Source: Methylophaga sp. UBA3192
Lineage (GTDB): Bacteria; Pseudomonadota; Gammaproteobacteria; Nitrosococcales; Methylophagaceae
Direction of reading: 5' to 3'
Assembly: GCA_002363955.1 (NCBI GenBank)
Contig: DEXE01000003.1
Location: 23,511 to 87,510 of the forward strand
DNA length: 64,000 nucleotides
The position numbers were made by a program, and so were the translations under genes. Each line of letters begins with the position of its first letter. Position 1 is the stretch's first letter. Of the stretch, positions 8,588 through 15,999 are shown in pieces. The notes under the pieces were generated by a model, which was not told the DNA's origin, did not search any database, and saw only the letters and a program-made list of their open reading frames with translations.

Positions 8588-9990
8588 TAATGGGCGGTGA
8601 TATCAACGAAGTGACCAGCTATAGCCGCTGCTGCAGCCATTGCCGGACTCACTAGGTGGGTACGACCGCCCTGACCTTGTCGGCCTTCAAAGTTACGATT
8701 AGAAGTTGAGGCACAATGCTCGCCGGCTTCCAGACGATCAGCATTCATTGCCAGACACATGGAACAACCTGGGTCGCGCCATTCAAATCCGGCCTCAACA
8801 AAAACTTTGTCCAGACCTTCCTGCTCAGCCTGTTGTTTGACTAAACCTGAACCGGGAACTACCATCGCCTGTTTGACAGTCTCGGCAACTTTCCCACCCT
8901 TAATCGCAGCTGCAGCTTCCCGAAGATCTTCAATACGTGAATTGGTACAAGAACCAATGAAAACGCGGTCCAGACGGATGTCCTGAATCGGCTGATTGGC
9001 ATTTAATCCCATGTACTTCAATGCTTTTAACATGCCATTACGTTTTACTGCATCATTTTCCGCATCAGGATCGGGAATTCTGGCATCAACAGGCACGACC
9101 ATTTCGGGGGACGTGCCCCATGTGACTTGTGGTTTGATTTTGCTGGCATCGAGAGTCACGACTTTATCAAAATGTGCATCTGCATCACTGTGTAATTCAT
9201 GCCAGGCTTTTACCGCTTTATCCCAGTTTTCACCTGTTGGGGCAAACGGACGATCACGTAAATAATCAATGGTCGTGTCATCCACAGCAATCATACCGGC
9301 ACGCGCACCAGCCTCGATCGTCATATTACAAACAGTCATCCGGCCTTCCATGGATAAGTCCTGAATAGCTTCTCCAGCAAACTCAATGGCATAACCTGTA
9401 CCGCCAGCAGTACCGATTTTACCTATAATGGCCAGCACAATATCTTTTGCGGTAATACCGGGATTGACATGACCTTCGACGTTGACCAGCATATTTTTGG
9501 ATTTGCGTTGGATCAGACATTGGGTTGCCATAACATGCTCAACTTCTGAGGTGCCGATACCGAAGGCTAATGCACCAAAAGCGCCATGCGTTGACGTATG
9601 CGAGTCACCACATACGACAGTCATTCCCGGAAGTGTCGCACCCTGTTCAGGCCCGACAACATGCACAATTCCCTGACGTAAATCATTCAAGCCAAATTCA
9701 GTAATACCAAATTGTGCGCAATTTTGATCAAGGGTTTCAACCTGCAATCGTGATATTGGGTCTGAAATACCCCGTTCCCGATGACTTGTTGGCACATTAT
9801 GATCTGGTGTCGCCAGAATCGAATTCAAACGATATGGAATTCTTCCCGCCAGGCGTAACCCCTCAAAAGCCTGCGGGGAGGTCACTTCGTGGACCAGGTG
9901 GCGGTCAATATAAATTAACGCGGTACCATCCTGTTCACTGCGAACAACATGTTGATCCCATAATTTGTCATAAAGTGTTTTGGCGGACAT
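8587..9990 (-). CDS. leuC: 3-isopropylmalate dehydratase large subunit
   Basis: An aconitase-family enzyme of leucine biosynthesis that isomerises 2- to 3-isopropylmalate together with LeuD. The 467-residue product has GDSHTSTHGAFGALAFGIG near the start and the [4Fe-4S] cysteines in FIGSCTNSR and DPGCSMCLAMN. The start at 9990 (MSAKTLYD) is chosen over 9999 because GAGA lies five bases upstream and family members begin with this sequence. leuD and leuB do not follow; prmB is coupled downstream instead. The gene starts about 36 bp from a good -10 box. Confidence 0.96.
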   Translation of the reverse strand: MSAKTLYDKLWDQHVVRSEQDGTALIYIDRHLVHEVTSPQAFEGLRLAGRIPYRLNSILATPDHNVPTSHRERGISDPISRLQVETLDQNCAQFGITEFGLNDLRQGIVHVVGPEQGATLPGMTVVCGDSHTSTHGAFGALAFGIGTSEVEHVMATQCLIQRKSKNMLVNVEGHVNPGITAKDIVLAIIGKIGTAGGTGYAIEFAGEAIQDLSMEGRMTVCNMTIEAGARAGMIAVDDTTIDYLRDRPFAPTGENWDKAVKAWHELHSDADAHFDKVVTLDASKIKPQVTWGTSPEMVVPVDARIPDPDAENDAVKRNGMLKALKYMGLNANQPIQDIRLDRVFIGSCTNSRIEDLREAAAAIKGGKVAETVKQAMVVPGSGLVKQQAEQEGLDKVFVEAGFEWRDPGCSMCLAMNADRLEAGEHCASTSNRNFEGRQGQGGRTHLVSPAMAAAAAIAGHFVDITAH

Positions 9991-10025
9991 AAATCTCAAA
10001 ACCGGTTTAATTCAGATAGCAGAAC

Positions 10026-10031
10026 ATTATA
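10026..10031 (-). promoter_or_regulatory. -10 box of the leuC promoter
   Basis: A perfect TATAAT lies on the minus strand 36 bp upstream of the leuC start codon. No convincing -35 hexamer occurs 16-18 bp further upstream, so the promoter may need an activator or be of the extended -10 sort. The assignment rests on position and the hexamer only. Confidence 0.4.
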
Positions 10032-10133
10032 CCGTTTTGCGCTGAGTTGCTCTATCAGCTCATATTGATCTTCCTTGCTCTACTCAGTCTCGATCTTGAA
10101 AAAAGGTCATCCGGGCGGTGGAATGACAGGCAT

Positions 10134-10164
10134 AAAAAAACGGGCAACCCGAAGATTGCCCGTT
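10134..10164 (-). terminator. Intrinsic terminator of the hxlA-hxlB transcript
   Basis: On the minus strand an 8-bp stem (ACGGGCAA with TTGCCCGT) encloses an 8-nt loop and is followed by seven T. It lies 27 bp beyond the hxlB stop and separates the RuMP genes from leuC. The same hairpin read on the plus strand lacks a comparable T tract. Confidence 0.85.
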
Positions 10165-10190
10165 CTTAAATTACAGAATAGAAAAAGTGA

Positions 10191-10730
10191 TTATTCCATA
10201 TTAGCGTGTCTGTATTTCATTTCCTCTTCAGGAATACCTTTCTCATGAATAAGATGAGAAACAATAGCTTCCAGGAAAATCAACGTAGACAGTTCAAACA
10301 TGGTACCCATCGGCATGCCTTTTGTTGGAGCAAAGCTTGAATCAGTACCAATTTGAATGGTTTTATCGGCCAAATCGCCAATCGTCGAGCTGGATTTTGA
10401 ACAGATCAAAACCACTTTAGCTTTCTCAGATTTAGCTTTGTTGGCAAATGAAACCAGCTGTGTTGTCTCACCAGAACCCGAAATAACGATTAACAAATCG
10501 CCTTCACGGATACTTGGTGTGCTGATTTCGCCCTGCACATACACGGTATAACCACTATGCATCAATCTCATACCCAGGAAGTTACCAACCAGTCTTGAAC
10601 GACCTGCGCCAGTGATAAAGATGCGTTTGGCATCATCACACATAGCAACAAATTCAGCTTCAAGGGAACTGTCAGTCGCTTTCAGGATATCAGTGATTTT
10701 GTTTACAACTAGATCACGATGCATTGTCAT
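10191..10730 (-). CDS. hxlB: 6-phospho-3-hexuloisomerase
   Basis: The second enzyme of the RuMP pathway, which isomerises hexulose-6-phosphate to fructose-6-phosphate. The 179-residue protein is a single SIS domain with ITGAGRSRLVGNFLGMRLMH, VISGSGETTQLVSFANKAK and a C-terminal stretch PMGTMFELSTLIFLEAI typical of PHI proteins. It lies 12 bp after the first hxlA on the same strand and ends at a strong terminator, so hxlA-hxlB form a tight operon. Together with HxlA it fixes formaldehyde, which marks the organism as a type I methylotroph or a robust formaldehyde detoxifier. Confidence 0.95.
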   Translation of the reverse strand: MTMHRDLVVNKITDILKATDSSLEAEFVAMCDDAKRIFITGAGRSRLVGNFLGMRLMHSGYTVYVQGEISTPSIREGDLLIVISGSGETTQLVSFANKAKSEKAKVVLICSKSSSTIGDLADKTIQIGTDSSFAPTKGMPMGTMFELSTLIFLEAIVSHLIHEKGIPEEEMKYRHANME

Positions 10731-10742
10731 ATTTCTAATCCT

Positions 10743-11378
10743 TTATGCTGCGTCAACCAAAGCACGTAATTCTTTAGCAGATTCTGCTGGAGAAGGTGCA
10801 CCGTAGATAGCCGCACCAACAACAACGATATCCGCGCCAGCACGAACGGTGCTTTGGATAGTGTCTTTGTTGATACCACCAGCAACAGAAACTTTAACAT
10901 TCAGACCCAGACCAGCGATGGTTTTCAGATCTTCGAATGGAGTTTGACCAGCAGCTTGTGCGTCCAGACCAGTGTGAACACCGATGATGTGCGCGCCGTT
11001 AGCAGCAGCTTCTTTAGCTACAGCAGTTTTATCTTCAACACCGATTAAATCGATTTGAGCTTCAGCATTGTTAGCGTTTGCAGCTTTAATAACGCCTTTC
11101 ATGGTAGCCATATCAGAAGCACCCAATACAGTAGTGATATCACCACCAGCTTCAAAGAAAGGAGTTGCTTCGTATTCACCAGCATCCATAGTTTTCAGGT
11201 CAACCAGGATTTTTTTGTCCGGGTGGGCAGCTTTCAGAGCTTTAACCAGTTTCAGACCGTTGTACTTGATGCAAGGTGTACCGATTTCCAGAATATCGAC
11301 GTAAGGAGCGACTTGTTCAGCCAGCGCCATAGTTGCGTCAAAATCCAATGAATCCAGAGCCATTTGAATTTCAGCCAT
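10743..11378 (-). CDS. hxlA: 3-hexulose-6-phosphate synthase (copy 1)
   Basis: Condenses formaldehyde with ribulose-5-phosphate. The 211-residue protein belongs to the orotidine-5'-phosphate decarboxylase superfamily. It shows the metal/substrate motif LVDLKTMDAGEYE, HTGLDAQAAGQTPF and the phosphate-binding end VAGGINKDTIQ and VVVGAAIYGA. It starts behind AGGAG and a near-consensus promoter (11438-11467). A second copy at 13257 is very similar along its whole length and the last 21 residues are identical, pointing to duplication or gene conversion. This copy is the one linked to hxlB. Confidence 0.96.
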   Translation of the reverse strand: MAEIQMALDSLDFDATMALAEQVAPYVDILEIGTPCIKYNGLKLVKALKAAHPDKKILVDLKTMDAGEYEATPFFEAGGDITTVLGASDMATMKGVIKAANANNAEAQIDLIGVEDKTAVAKEAAANGAHIIGVHTGLDAQAAGQTPFEDLKTIAGLGLNVKVSVAGGINKDTIQSTVRAGADIVVVGAAIYGAPSPAESAKELRALVDAA

Positions 11379-11437
11379 GTTATTTTACTCCTAAAATTTT
11401 AATAAAAATTATTGCCACGCTTCATAGTGCGAGCGGG

Positions 11438-11467
11438 ACTATAGTTCAGAATTTGGCGGCAAGTCAA
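11438..11467 (-). promoter_or_regulatory. Sigma-70 promoter of hxlA copy 1
   Basis: On the minus strand TTGACT (11462-11467) and TATAGT (11438-11443) are separated by 18 bp, about 60 bp upstream of the start codon. The layout (TTGAC-, 18-bp spacer, TATAGT) is the same as at hxlA copy 2, which suggests common control of both synthases. It lies in the gap after tal, so hxlA-hxlB can be expressed independently of tal. Confidence 0.75.
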
Positions 11468-11538
11468 TTGAGCCAAAATCTGTTGAATCAGGTCGCGACA
11501 ATTAAGCCGCAACCTGACAGCAGATTGCTAATAAATAA

Positions 11539-12522
11539 TTAGCTTTCCAGATTTGCCAGACGTGTAGCCAGCAGTTCTTCCAGTGATTCCAGTGCTTTGG
11601 CAAAGCCATCAATACCTTCAGACAGTTTTTCTGCCGCCATGCGGTTTTCAGCGTGCATGGCATCGAAAGTGGCTTTATCCAAATTCAGTTTTGCAACATC
11701 AGATTTTGCAGCAACTTCTGGAGAAAGTTTACGTTCCAGAGTGCCTTCTGTGTTTTGTAACTCATCCAGCAATGCTGGAGAGATTGTCAGCAGGTCAACG
11801 CCCGCCAATTCAGTAATTTCACCTACGTTACGGAAACTTGCGCCCATGACTTCGGTGTTATAGCCAAATTTTTTGTAGTAGCTGTAGATTTCAGTAACAG
11901 ACAAGACACCTGGATCTTCGTTTGAAGGATAAGAATCACGGCCGGTATCTTTTTTATACCAGTCAAGGATACGTCCAACAAATGGAGAAATCAGTGTAAT
12001 GCCATTTTCCGCACATGCAACTGCTTGGTGCAGACCAAACAACAACGTCAGGTTACAATGAATACCTTCTTTTTCCAGTACTGCTGCTGCCTGAATACCT
12101 TCCCAGGTTGAGGCAATTTTGATCAGAATACGATCACGTGAAACACCAGCGGCTTCATATTGCGCAATCAGATCACGGCCTTTGGCAATAGTCGCTTCAG
12201 TGTCGTAAGACAGACGTGCATCAACTTCTGTAGAAACACGACCCGGAATGATTTCCAGAATTTTCAGACCAAATGAAACGGCTAAACGGTCAAAAGCCAG
12301 AGAGACAACTTCAGATGCCGGTGCATCCGCACCCAAAGATTGACGGGCTGCTTTCAATGTATCGTCAACGATACCTTGATATTGTGGCATTTGCGCCGCA
12401 GCAGTAATCAATGATGGATTAGTTGTTGCATCACGTGGAGTGTATTTTTCAATTGCTTGAATATCACCCGTATCAGCAACAACGACGGTCATTTGCTTTA
12501 ATTGATCAAGTAAATTCGCCAT
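11539..12522 (-). CDS. tal: Transaldolase
   Basis: Transfers a dihydroxyacetone unit between sugar phosphates. In RuMP methylotrophs it serves regeneration of the formaldehyde acceptor ribulose-5-phosphate. The 327-residue protein is of the long TalB type. D17 (VVADTGD) and the Schiff-base lysine K135 in ILIKIASTWEGIQAA are present, as are CNLTLLFG and SPFVGRILDWYKK. The start follows AGAAGG. It lies between the TGVE-repeat gene and hxlA, all on the minus strand, but separate promoters and hairpins suggest several transcripts. Confidence 0.97.
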   Translation of the reverse strand: MANLLDQLKQMTVVVADTGDIQAIEKYTPRDATTNPSLITAAAQMPQYQGIVDDTLKAARQSLGADAPASEVVSLAFDRLAVSFGLKILEIIPGRVSTEVDARLSYDTEATIAKGRDLIAQYEAAGVSRDRILIKIASTWEGIQAAAVLEKEGIHCNLTLLFGLHQAVACAENGITLISPFVGRILDWYKKDTGRDSYPSNEDPGVLSVTEIYSYYKKFGYNTEVMGASFRNVGEITELAGVDLLTISPALLDELQNTEGTLERKLSPEVAAKSDVAKLNLDKATFDAMHAENRMAAEKLSEGIDGFAKALESLEELLATRLANLES

Positions 12523-12613
12523 TTTCTTACCTTCTTGAGTTAGTTTGTAGAGCTATTGAGCTTAATAATTTTTAGTATCACAAAATCTGTTTACGGTTAA
12601 AAACCGCGAGCAA

Positions 12614-12639
12614 CCCACCATTGGATACCCAATGGTGGG
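12614..12639 (-). other. Strong hairpin between the TGVE-repeat gene and tal
   Basis: A perfect 11-bp inverted repeat (CCCACCATTGG and CCAATGGTGGG) with a 4-nt loop lies 25 bp downstream of the TGVE-repeat gene stop. A TTTTT run follows the stem only after about 10 nt on the minus strand, inside a second small palindrome (CGGTTTTTAACCG). It could be a weak terminator or an mRNA-stabilising structure. The fold is certain at sequence level; the function is inference. Confidence 0.55.
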
Positions 12640-12664
12640 GTAGTAAATTCGTAATAAAGGCTAT

Positions 12665-12982
12665 TTAAGCTTTGCTGCGAATATAACGCTCAACACCTGT
12701 TAAAGGTGCTGCATTGGCTTTGCTGCGAATATATTTTTCAACACCAGTCATGGGTTTATTTGTTGCTAATTGGTTGCGAATATATTTTTCGACACCAGTT
12801 AACGATGAACCACCGTTTGATTGAGCACGGATGTAACGCTCTACACCAGTTAAACCATCATTCGCTTTAGTTGGTGCTGACGCAGCTGCTTTCGATTCAG
12901 GTTTGCAACAACTATCGTTGTCAGACGAGAACAATCCTTTGAAAAAGCTGCAGATTGAAGCAAAAAAACCTTTATCACTCAT
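12665..12982 (-). CDS. Small protein with four TGVE(K/R)YIR repeats
   Basis: A 105-residue protein that I cannot assign to a named family. Residues 5-18 form a short hydrophobic stretch (GFFASICSFFKGLF), then come a Cys pair (25-26) and a low-complexity Ala/Lys linker. Four copies of (L/M)TGVE(K/R)YIR start at residues 44, 61, 78 and 94. The 16-17 residue spacing is nearly constant, with Ser/Asn/Gly/Ala-rich linkers between. The design resembles an intrinsically disordered multivalent linker or adaptor. It has its own candidate promoter, lies between hxlA copy 2 and tal, and ends before a strong hairpin. Coding is supported by codon-scale repetition at protein rather than DNA level. A role in organising RuMP enzymes is only a hypothesis from position. 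Confidence 0.8.
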   Translation of the reverse strand: MSDKGFFASICSFFKGLFSSDNDSCCKPESKAAASAPTKANDGLTGVERYIRAQSNGGSSLTGVEKYIRNQLATNKPMTGVEKYIRSKANAAPLTGVERYIRSKA

Positions 12983-13045
12983 GAGTATACCCCTGTTACG
13001 TTCTTAACCCCATCTGCCCAACATGATGAGGTTGGTGCAACGGGT

Positions 13046-13074
13046 AAATTACTATTTTAGATTCTGTGTGGCAA
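13046..13074 (-). promoter_or_regulatory. Candidate promoter of the TGVE-repeat gene
   Basis: TTGCCA (13069-13074) and TAATTT (13046-13051) are 17 bp apart on the minus strand, about 64 bp upstream of the start codon. A perfect 14-bp palindrome, ATGATTATAATCAT (13095-13108), lies just upstream and could be a regulator site. Both are inferred from sequence similarity. Confidence 0.4.
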
Positions 13075-13203
13075 GCCAGCTGGATTGCAGATCAATGATT
13101 ATAATCATGCTCTGCTGTTTTAGACCAATTTATCTGCATGGTCAATAAGTTATGCTGGCAGAACTGGCACAGTGGAATCCGGATGAGTCAGTTAAGCTTA
13201 AAA

Positions 13204-13232
13204 AAAACGAGTGGCACTGGGCCACTCGTTTT
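13204..13232 (-). terminator. Intrinsic terminator of hxlA copy 2
   Basis: A perfect 12-bp stem (AAAACGAGTGGC with GCCACTCGTTTT) with a 5-nt loop is followed by a T run on the minus strand. It lies 25 bp after the stop of hxlA copy 2 and isolates that gene as a single-gene transcript. Confidence 0.88.
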
Positions 13233-13256
13233 TATTCATGCTACTGTTTGTTCTGC

Positions 13257-13898
13257 TTACGCAGCATCAACCAATGCGCGCAGTTCTTTAGCAGATTCTG
13301 CTGGAGATGGTGCACCGTAGATTGCAGCACCAACGACAACAATTGTTGCGCCAGCTTGAATTGTTTTCTGGATGGTGTCTTTGTTCAGACCACCAGCAAC
13401 AGAAATGCGTACACCCAGATTCAATGAAGCGATTGCTTGCAGATCAGCAAATGGTGTTTGACCAGCTGCCTGTGCATCCAAACCAGTGTGAACACCGATG
13501 ATTTGCGCACCGTTTTTAGCGGCTTCAGTTGCAACAGCTTTTTTGTCTTTAACGCTGATCAAGTCAATTTGAGCTTCTGCATTGTTAGCATTGGCTGCTT
13601 TGATAACGCCGCCCATAGTTGCTTTGTCAGATACGCCCAGAACAGTACAAATATCAGCACCCGCTTCATAGAAAGGTGTTGATTCATATTCACCAGCATC
13701 CATAGTTTTCAGGTCAACCAGGATCAGGTTGTTAGGGAATTTGGTTTTCAGGGCAGTGACGATTTCCAAGCCATTATACTTAATGCAAGGTGTACCGACT
13801 TCCAGGATATCGACATAAGGGGCAACTTGTTCTGCCAATGCGAGAGTTTGATCGAAGTCCAGAGAATCCAGAGCCATTTGGATAAGTGCTTTTGCCAT
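13257..13898 (-). CDS. hxlA: 3-hexulose-6-phosphate synthase (copy 2)
   Basis: A second 213-residue hexulose-phosphate synthase with the same catalytic motifs as copy 1 (LVDLKTMDAGEYE, HTGLDAQAAGQTPF, VVVGAAIYGA). The two differ mainly in the outer helices; the final 21 residues are identical and the 3' DNA is strikingly alike. This copy is monocistronic, flanked by its own strong promoter and terminator, with no hexuloisomerase. It may provide extra flux or differ in regulation. The ribosome site is AGGAG. Confidence 0.95.
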   Translation of the reverse strand: MAKALIQMALDSLDFDQTLALAEQVAPYVDILEVGTPCIKYNGLEIVTALKTKFPNNLILVDLKTMDAGEYESTPFYEAGADICTVLGVSDKATMGGVIKAANANNAEAQIDLISVKDKKAVATEAAKNGAQIIGVHTGLDAQAAGQTPFADLQAIASLNLGVRISVAGGLNKDTIQKTIQAGATIVVVGAAIYGAPSPAESAKELRALVDAA

Positions 13899-13958
13899 GC
13901 TGACATGCTCCTAATAATTGATTTAGTTTGTAGTTATACGTTGAAAATACGCTCGCAG

Positions 13959-13988
13959 ACTATAAAGCACAACGTTCATTTATGTCAA
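13959..13988 (-). promoter_or_regulatory. Strong sigma-70 promoter of hxlA copy 2
   Basis: On the minus strand a perfect -35 TTGACA (13983-13988) and TATAGT (13959-13964) are spaced by 18 bp, about 60 bp upstream of the start codon. This is the closest match to consensus among promoters seen in the window and mirrors the hxlA copy 1 promoter. Confidence 0.8.
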
Positions 13989-14104
13989 TTTTTCCGGCTT
14001 TTACACGATTTTCGCGATCATTCATTACTGGACAGTCTATTTTGTTCTATGCGACGCTTTTTGCCGGTTCAGTTAACTTAACATTATTTAATAAGCAGGT
14101 AATC

Positions 14105-14938
14105 ATGCAGACAATCAACAACCTGAGTGGATTCATCATCGATATGGATGGTGTGTTATGGCATGGCAATATGCCGCTGCCGGGGTTAACGGAATTTTTT
14201 TCTATTCTGCGCTACGTTGAGATTCCTTTCGTGCTTGCGACAAATAATGCAAGTCTTACGCAACAGCAATATCTCAATAAACTGGCTGATATGGGGGTAG
14301 CAGTATCAGAAAAAGAGATTCTGACTTCCAGTATGGCCACGGCGCGTTATCTCAAAGAAACCTTGCCGGCTTCAAAAAAGAGGGTATTTGTTATCGGCGA
14401 GTCGGGGTTAATTGAGCCGCTTCAGCAGCAAGGGTTCGAAGTTACATCAACTTACTACCCAGCTGATCCGCAATCCAACACTGAGAATATCTGGGCGGAT
14501 ATAGTGGTGTCAGGTTTAGACAGGAAACTGACATGGGATAAGCTGGCCACAGCAACGTTAAATATACGTGCCGGAGCTGAGTTTTATGCCACCAATGCAG
14601 ATACTACCTTACCCACCGAACTTGGCGAGGTTATGGGAAATGGTGGTGTACTGGCCGCTTTAACAGCGGTAACGGGTGTCGAACCTATAGTGATTGGTAA
14701 GCCCGAACCCATTCTGTATCAGCAGGCTTTTGAAATTCTCGGTACAAATAAACATAACACGGTTGCGATTGGCGATAGATTAAATACCGATATATTAGGT
14801 GCCGTTAACGCCGGTATGCGCAGCATTATGGTGTTAACCGGAGTGTCATCGGAAGCCGATCTGGCGGATATTGATTATCGCCCCGACTGGATATTTAAGG
14901 ATATTCAGGAAATCACGACAATATTAAAACAGCTCTGA
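14105..14938 (+). CDS. HAD-IIA family phosphatase (NagD/phosphoglycolate phosphatase-like)
   Basis: A 277-residue HAD-superfamily hydrolase of the NagD/p-nitrophenylphosphatase subfamily. The nucleophile motif is DMDGVLWHG (D13, D15), followed by FVLATNNAS (motif II), GKPEP (motif III lysine) and AIGDRLNTDILGAVNAGM (motif IV). A much earlier in-frame ATG at 13982 would add 41 residues that do not belong to the family. The ATG at 14105 has a GCAGG ribosome site and gives the normal N-terminus. It precedes dhaK by 19 bp and is probably co-transcribed, so a sugar- or triose-phosphate substrate is plausible but unproven. Confidence 0.88.
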   Translation: MQTINNLSGFIIDMDGVLWHGNMPLPGLTEFFSILRYVEIPFVLATNNASLTQQQYLNKLADMGVAVSEKEILTSSMATARYLKETLPASKKRVFVIGESGLIEPLQQQGFEVTSTYYPADPQSNTENIWADIVVSGLDRKLTWDKLATATLNIRAGAEFYATNADTTLPTELGEVMGNGGVLAALTAVTGVEPIVIGKPEPILYQQAFEILGTNKHNTVAIGDRLNTDILGAVNAGMRSIMVLTGVSSEADLADIDYRPDWIFKDIQEITTILKQL

Positions 14939-14957
14939 TAATCAGGAGATTGAGATA

Positions 14958-15947
14958 ATGAAAAAAATAATGAACCATGTTGATAAAGTGCTTGAGGAAA
15001 GCCTTAACGGCTTTGCCAAAGCGCATCAGGATATTGTTTATCTGCAGCAACAACCCGCATTTGTCCGTCGTTTAACTTTGTCAGAAAAACCAAAAGTTGC
15101 ACTGATTTCCGGTGGTGGTTCAGGACACGAACCGCTTCACACCGGGCTCGTAGGGAATGGCATGTTGGATGCGGCCTGTCCTGGACAAATCTTTACCTCA
15201 CCAACCCCTGATCAGATGCTGGCTGCTGCCGAATCAGTAGAAAATGGTGCTGGTGTGTTATTCATTGTCAAAAACTATGCTGGCGATGTAATGAACTTTG
15301 AAATTGCCGCTGAAATGCTGGAATGTCAGCATGAGACGGTACTGGTAAAAGACGACGTGTCTTTACCCGAAGCACATAGTACCGGTCGCCGCGGGGTTGC
15401 GGGCACCTTGATTGTTGAAAAAATTGTCGGTGCCGCGGCAGAACAGGGTTACGATCTGTCCCGGTGTAAAGCGCTGGGTGATCGTGTTGCTGATAATACA
15501 GCCTCAATGGGTTTTGCCTTAAGCAGTTGTACCGTACCCGCTGCGGGGCGTCCTACATTTGAAATCAGTGAAGACGAAATTGAAATGGGCGTGGGTATTC
15601 ATGGTGAAAGAGGGCGTGAACCGATGACCATGGCTTCGGCAGAAGAACTCGTGAAGCATGTCACAGCTGCAATAGATAAAGAATTACAGCCTCAAGAAGG
15701 GCAGCAGGTTTTACTGCATGTAAATGGTTTTGGTGCCACACCTTTGATGGAGCTTTATCTGGTGTTCGATCTGGCGGCAAAATTCTGGGAAGAAAAGGGT
15801 GTTGAAATTAAACGCTCGTTAGTGGGGAACTACACAACATCTCTCGATATGGCTGGTTGCTCAGTGACATTGACCTTACTGGATGAAGAAATGACTGCCT
15901 TATGGGATGCCCCTGTTCATACCGCAGCACTTCGTTGGGGCTGTTAA
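14958..15947 (+). CDS. dhaK: Dihydroxyacetone kinase, DhaK subunit
   Basis: The substrate-binding subunit of dihydroxyacetone kinase. It has 329 residues, with SGGGSGHEPLHTGLVG (from 51), KNYAGDVMNFEIA and the histidine H215 in GVGIHGERG that covalently binds dihydroxyacetone. The C-terminus DAPVHTAALRWG matches the family end, so the protein is complete although slightly short compared with E. coli DhaK. The ATP-binding DhaL subunit is not next in the operon but lies on the opposite strand beyond a repeat element with a nuclease gene. No DhaM/PTS subunit is present in the window. Confidence 0.94.
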   Translation: MKKIMNHVDKVLEESLNGFAKAHQDIVYLQQQPAFVRRLTLSEKPKVALISGGGSGHEPLHTGLVGNGMLDAACPGQIFTSPTPDQMLAAAESVENGAGVLFIVKNYAGDVMNFEIAAEMLECQHETVLVKDDVSLPEAHSTGRRGVAGTLIVEKIVGAAAEQGYDLSRCKALGDRVADNTASMGFALSSCTVPAAGRPTFEISEDEIEMGVGIHGERGREPMTMASAEELVKHVTAAIDKELQPQEGQQVLLHVNGFGATPLMELYLVFDLAAKFWEEKGVEIKRSLVGNYTTSLDMAGCSVTLTLLDEEMTALWDAPVHTAALRWGC

Positions 15948-15999
15948 TTTTTAATTAATCGACATGGATGTCGCTGTGGTTTGAATTTTTATTTAGTCA

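Noticed and set aside
12665..12982. TGVE-repeat protein as a bacterial microcompartment scaffold
   Set aside because: No BMC shell or encapsulin gene lies in the window, so a shell-associated role is not supported; only a general adaptor role is proposed.
13982..14104. N-terminal extension of the HAD phosphatase
   Set aside because: The 41 extra residues are antisense to the hxlA promoter region, lack a ribosome site and are not part of the family.
14958..15947. dhaK as a truncated pseudogene
   Set aside because: It is about 27 residues shorter than E. coli DhaK, but both termini and the substrate histidine are present.
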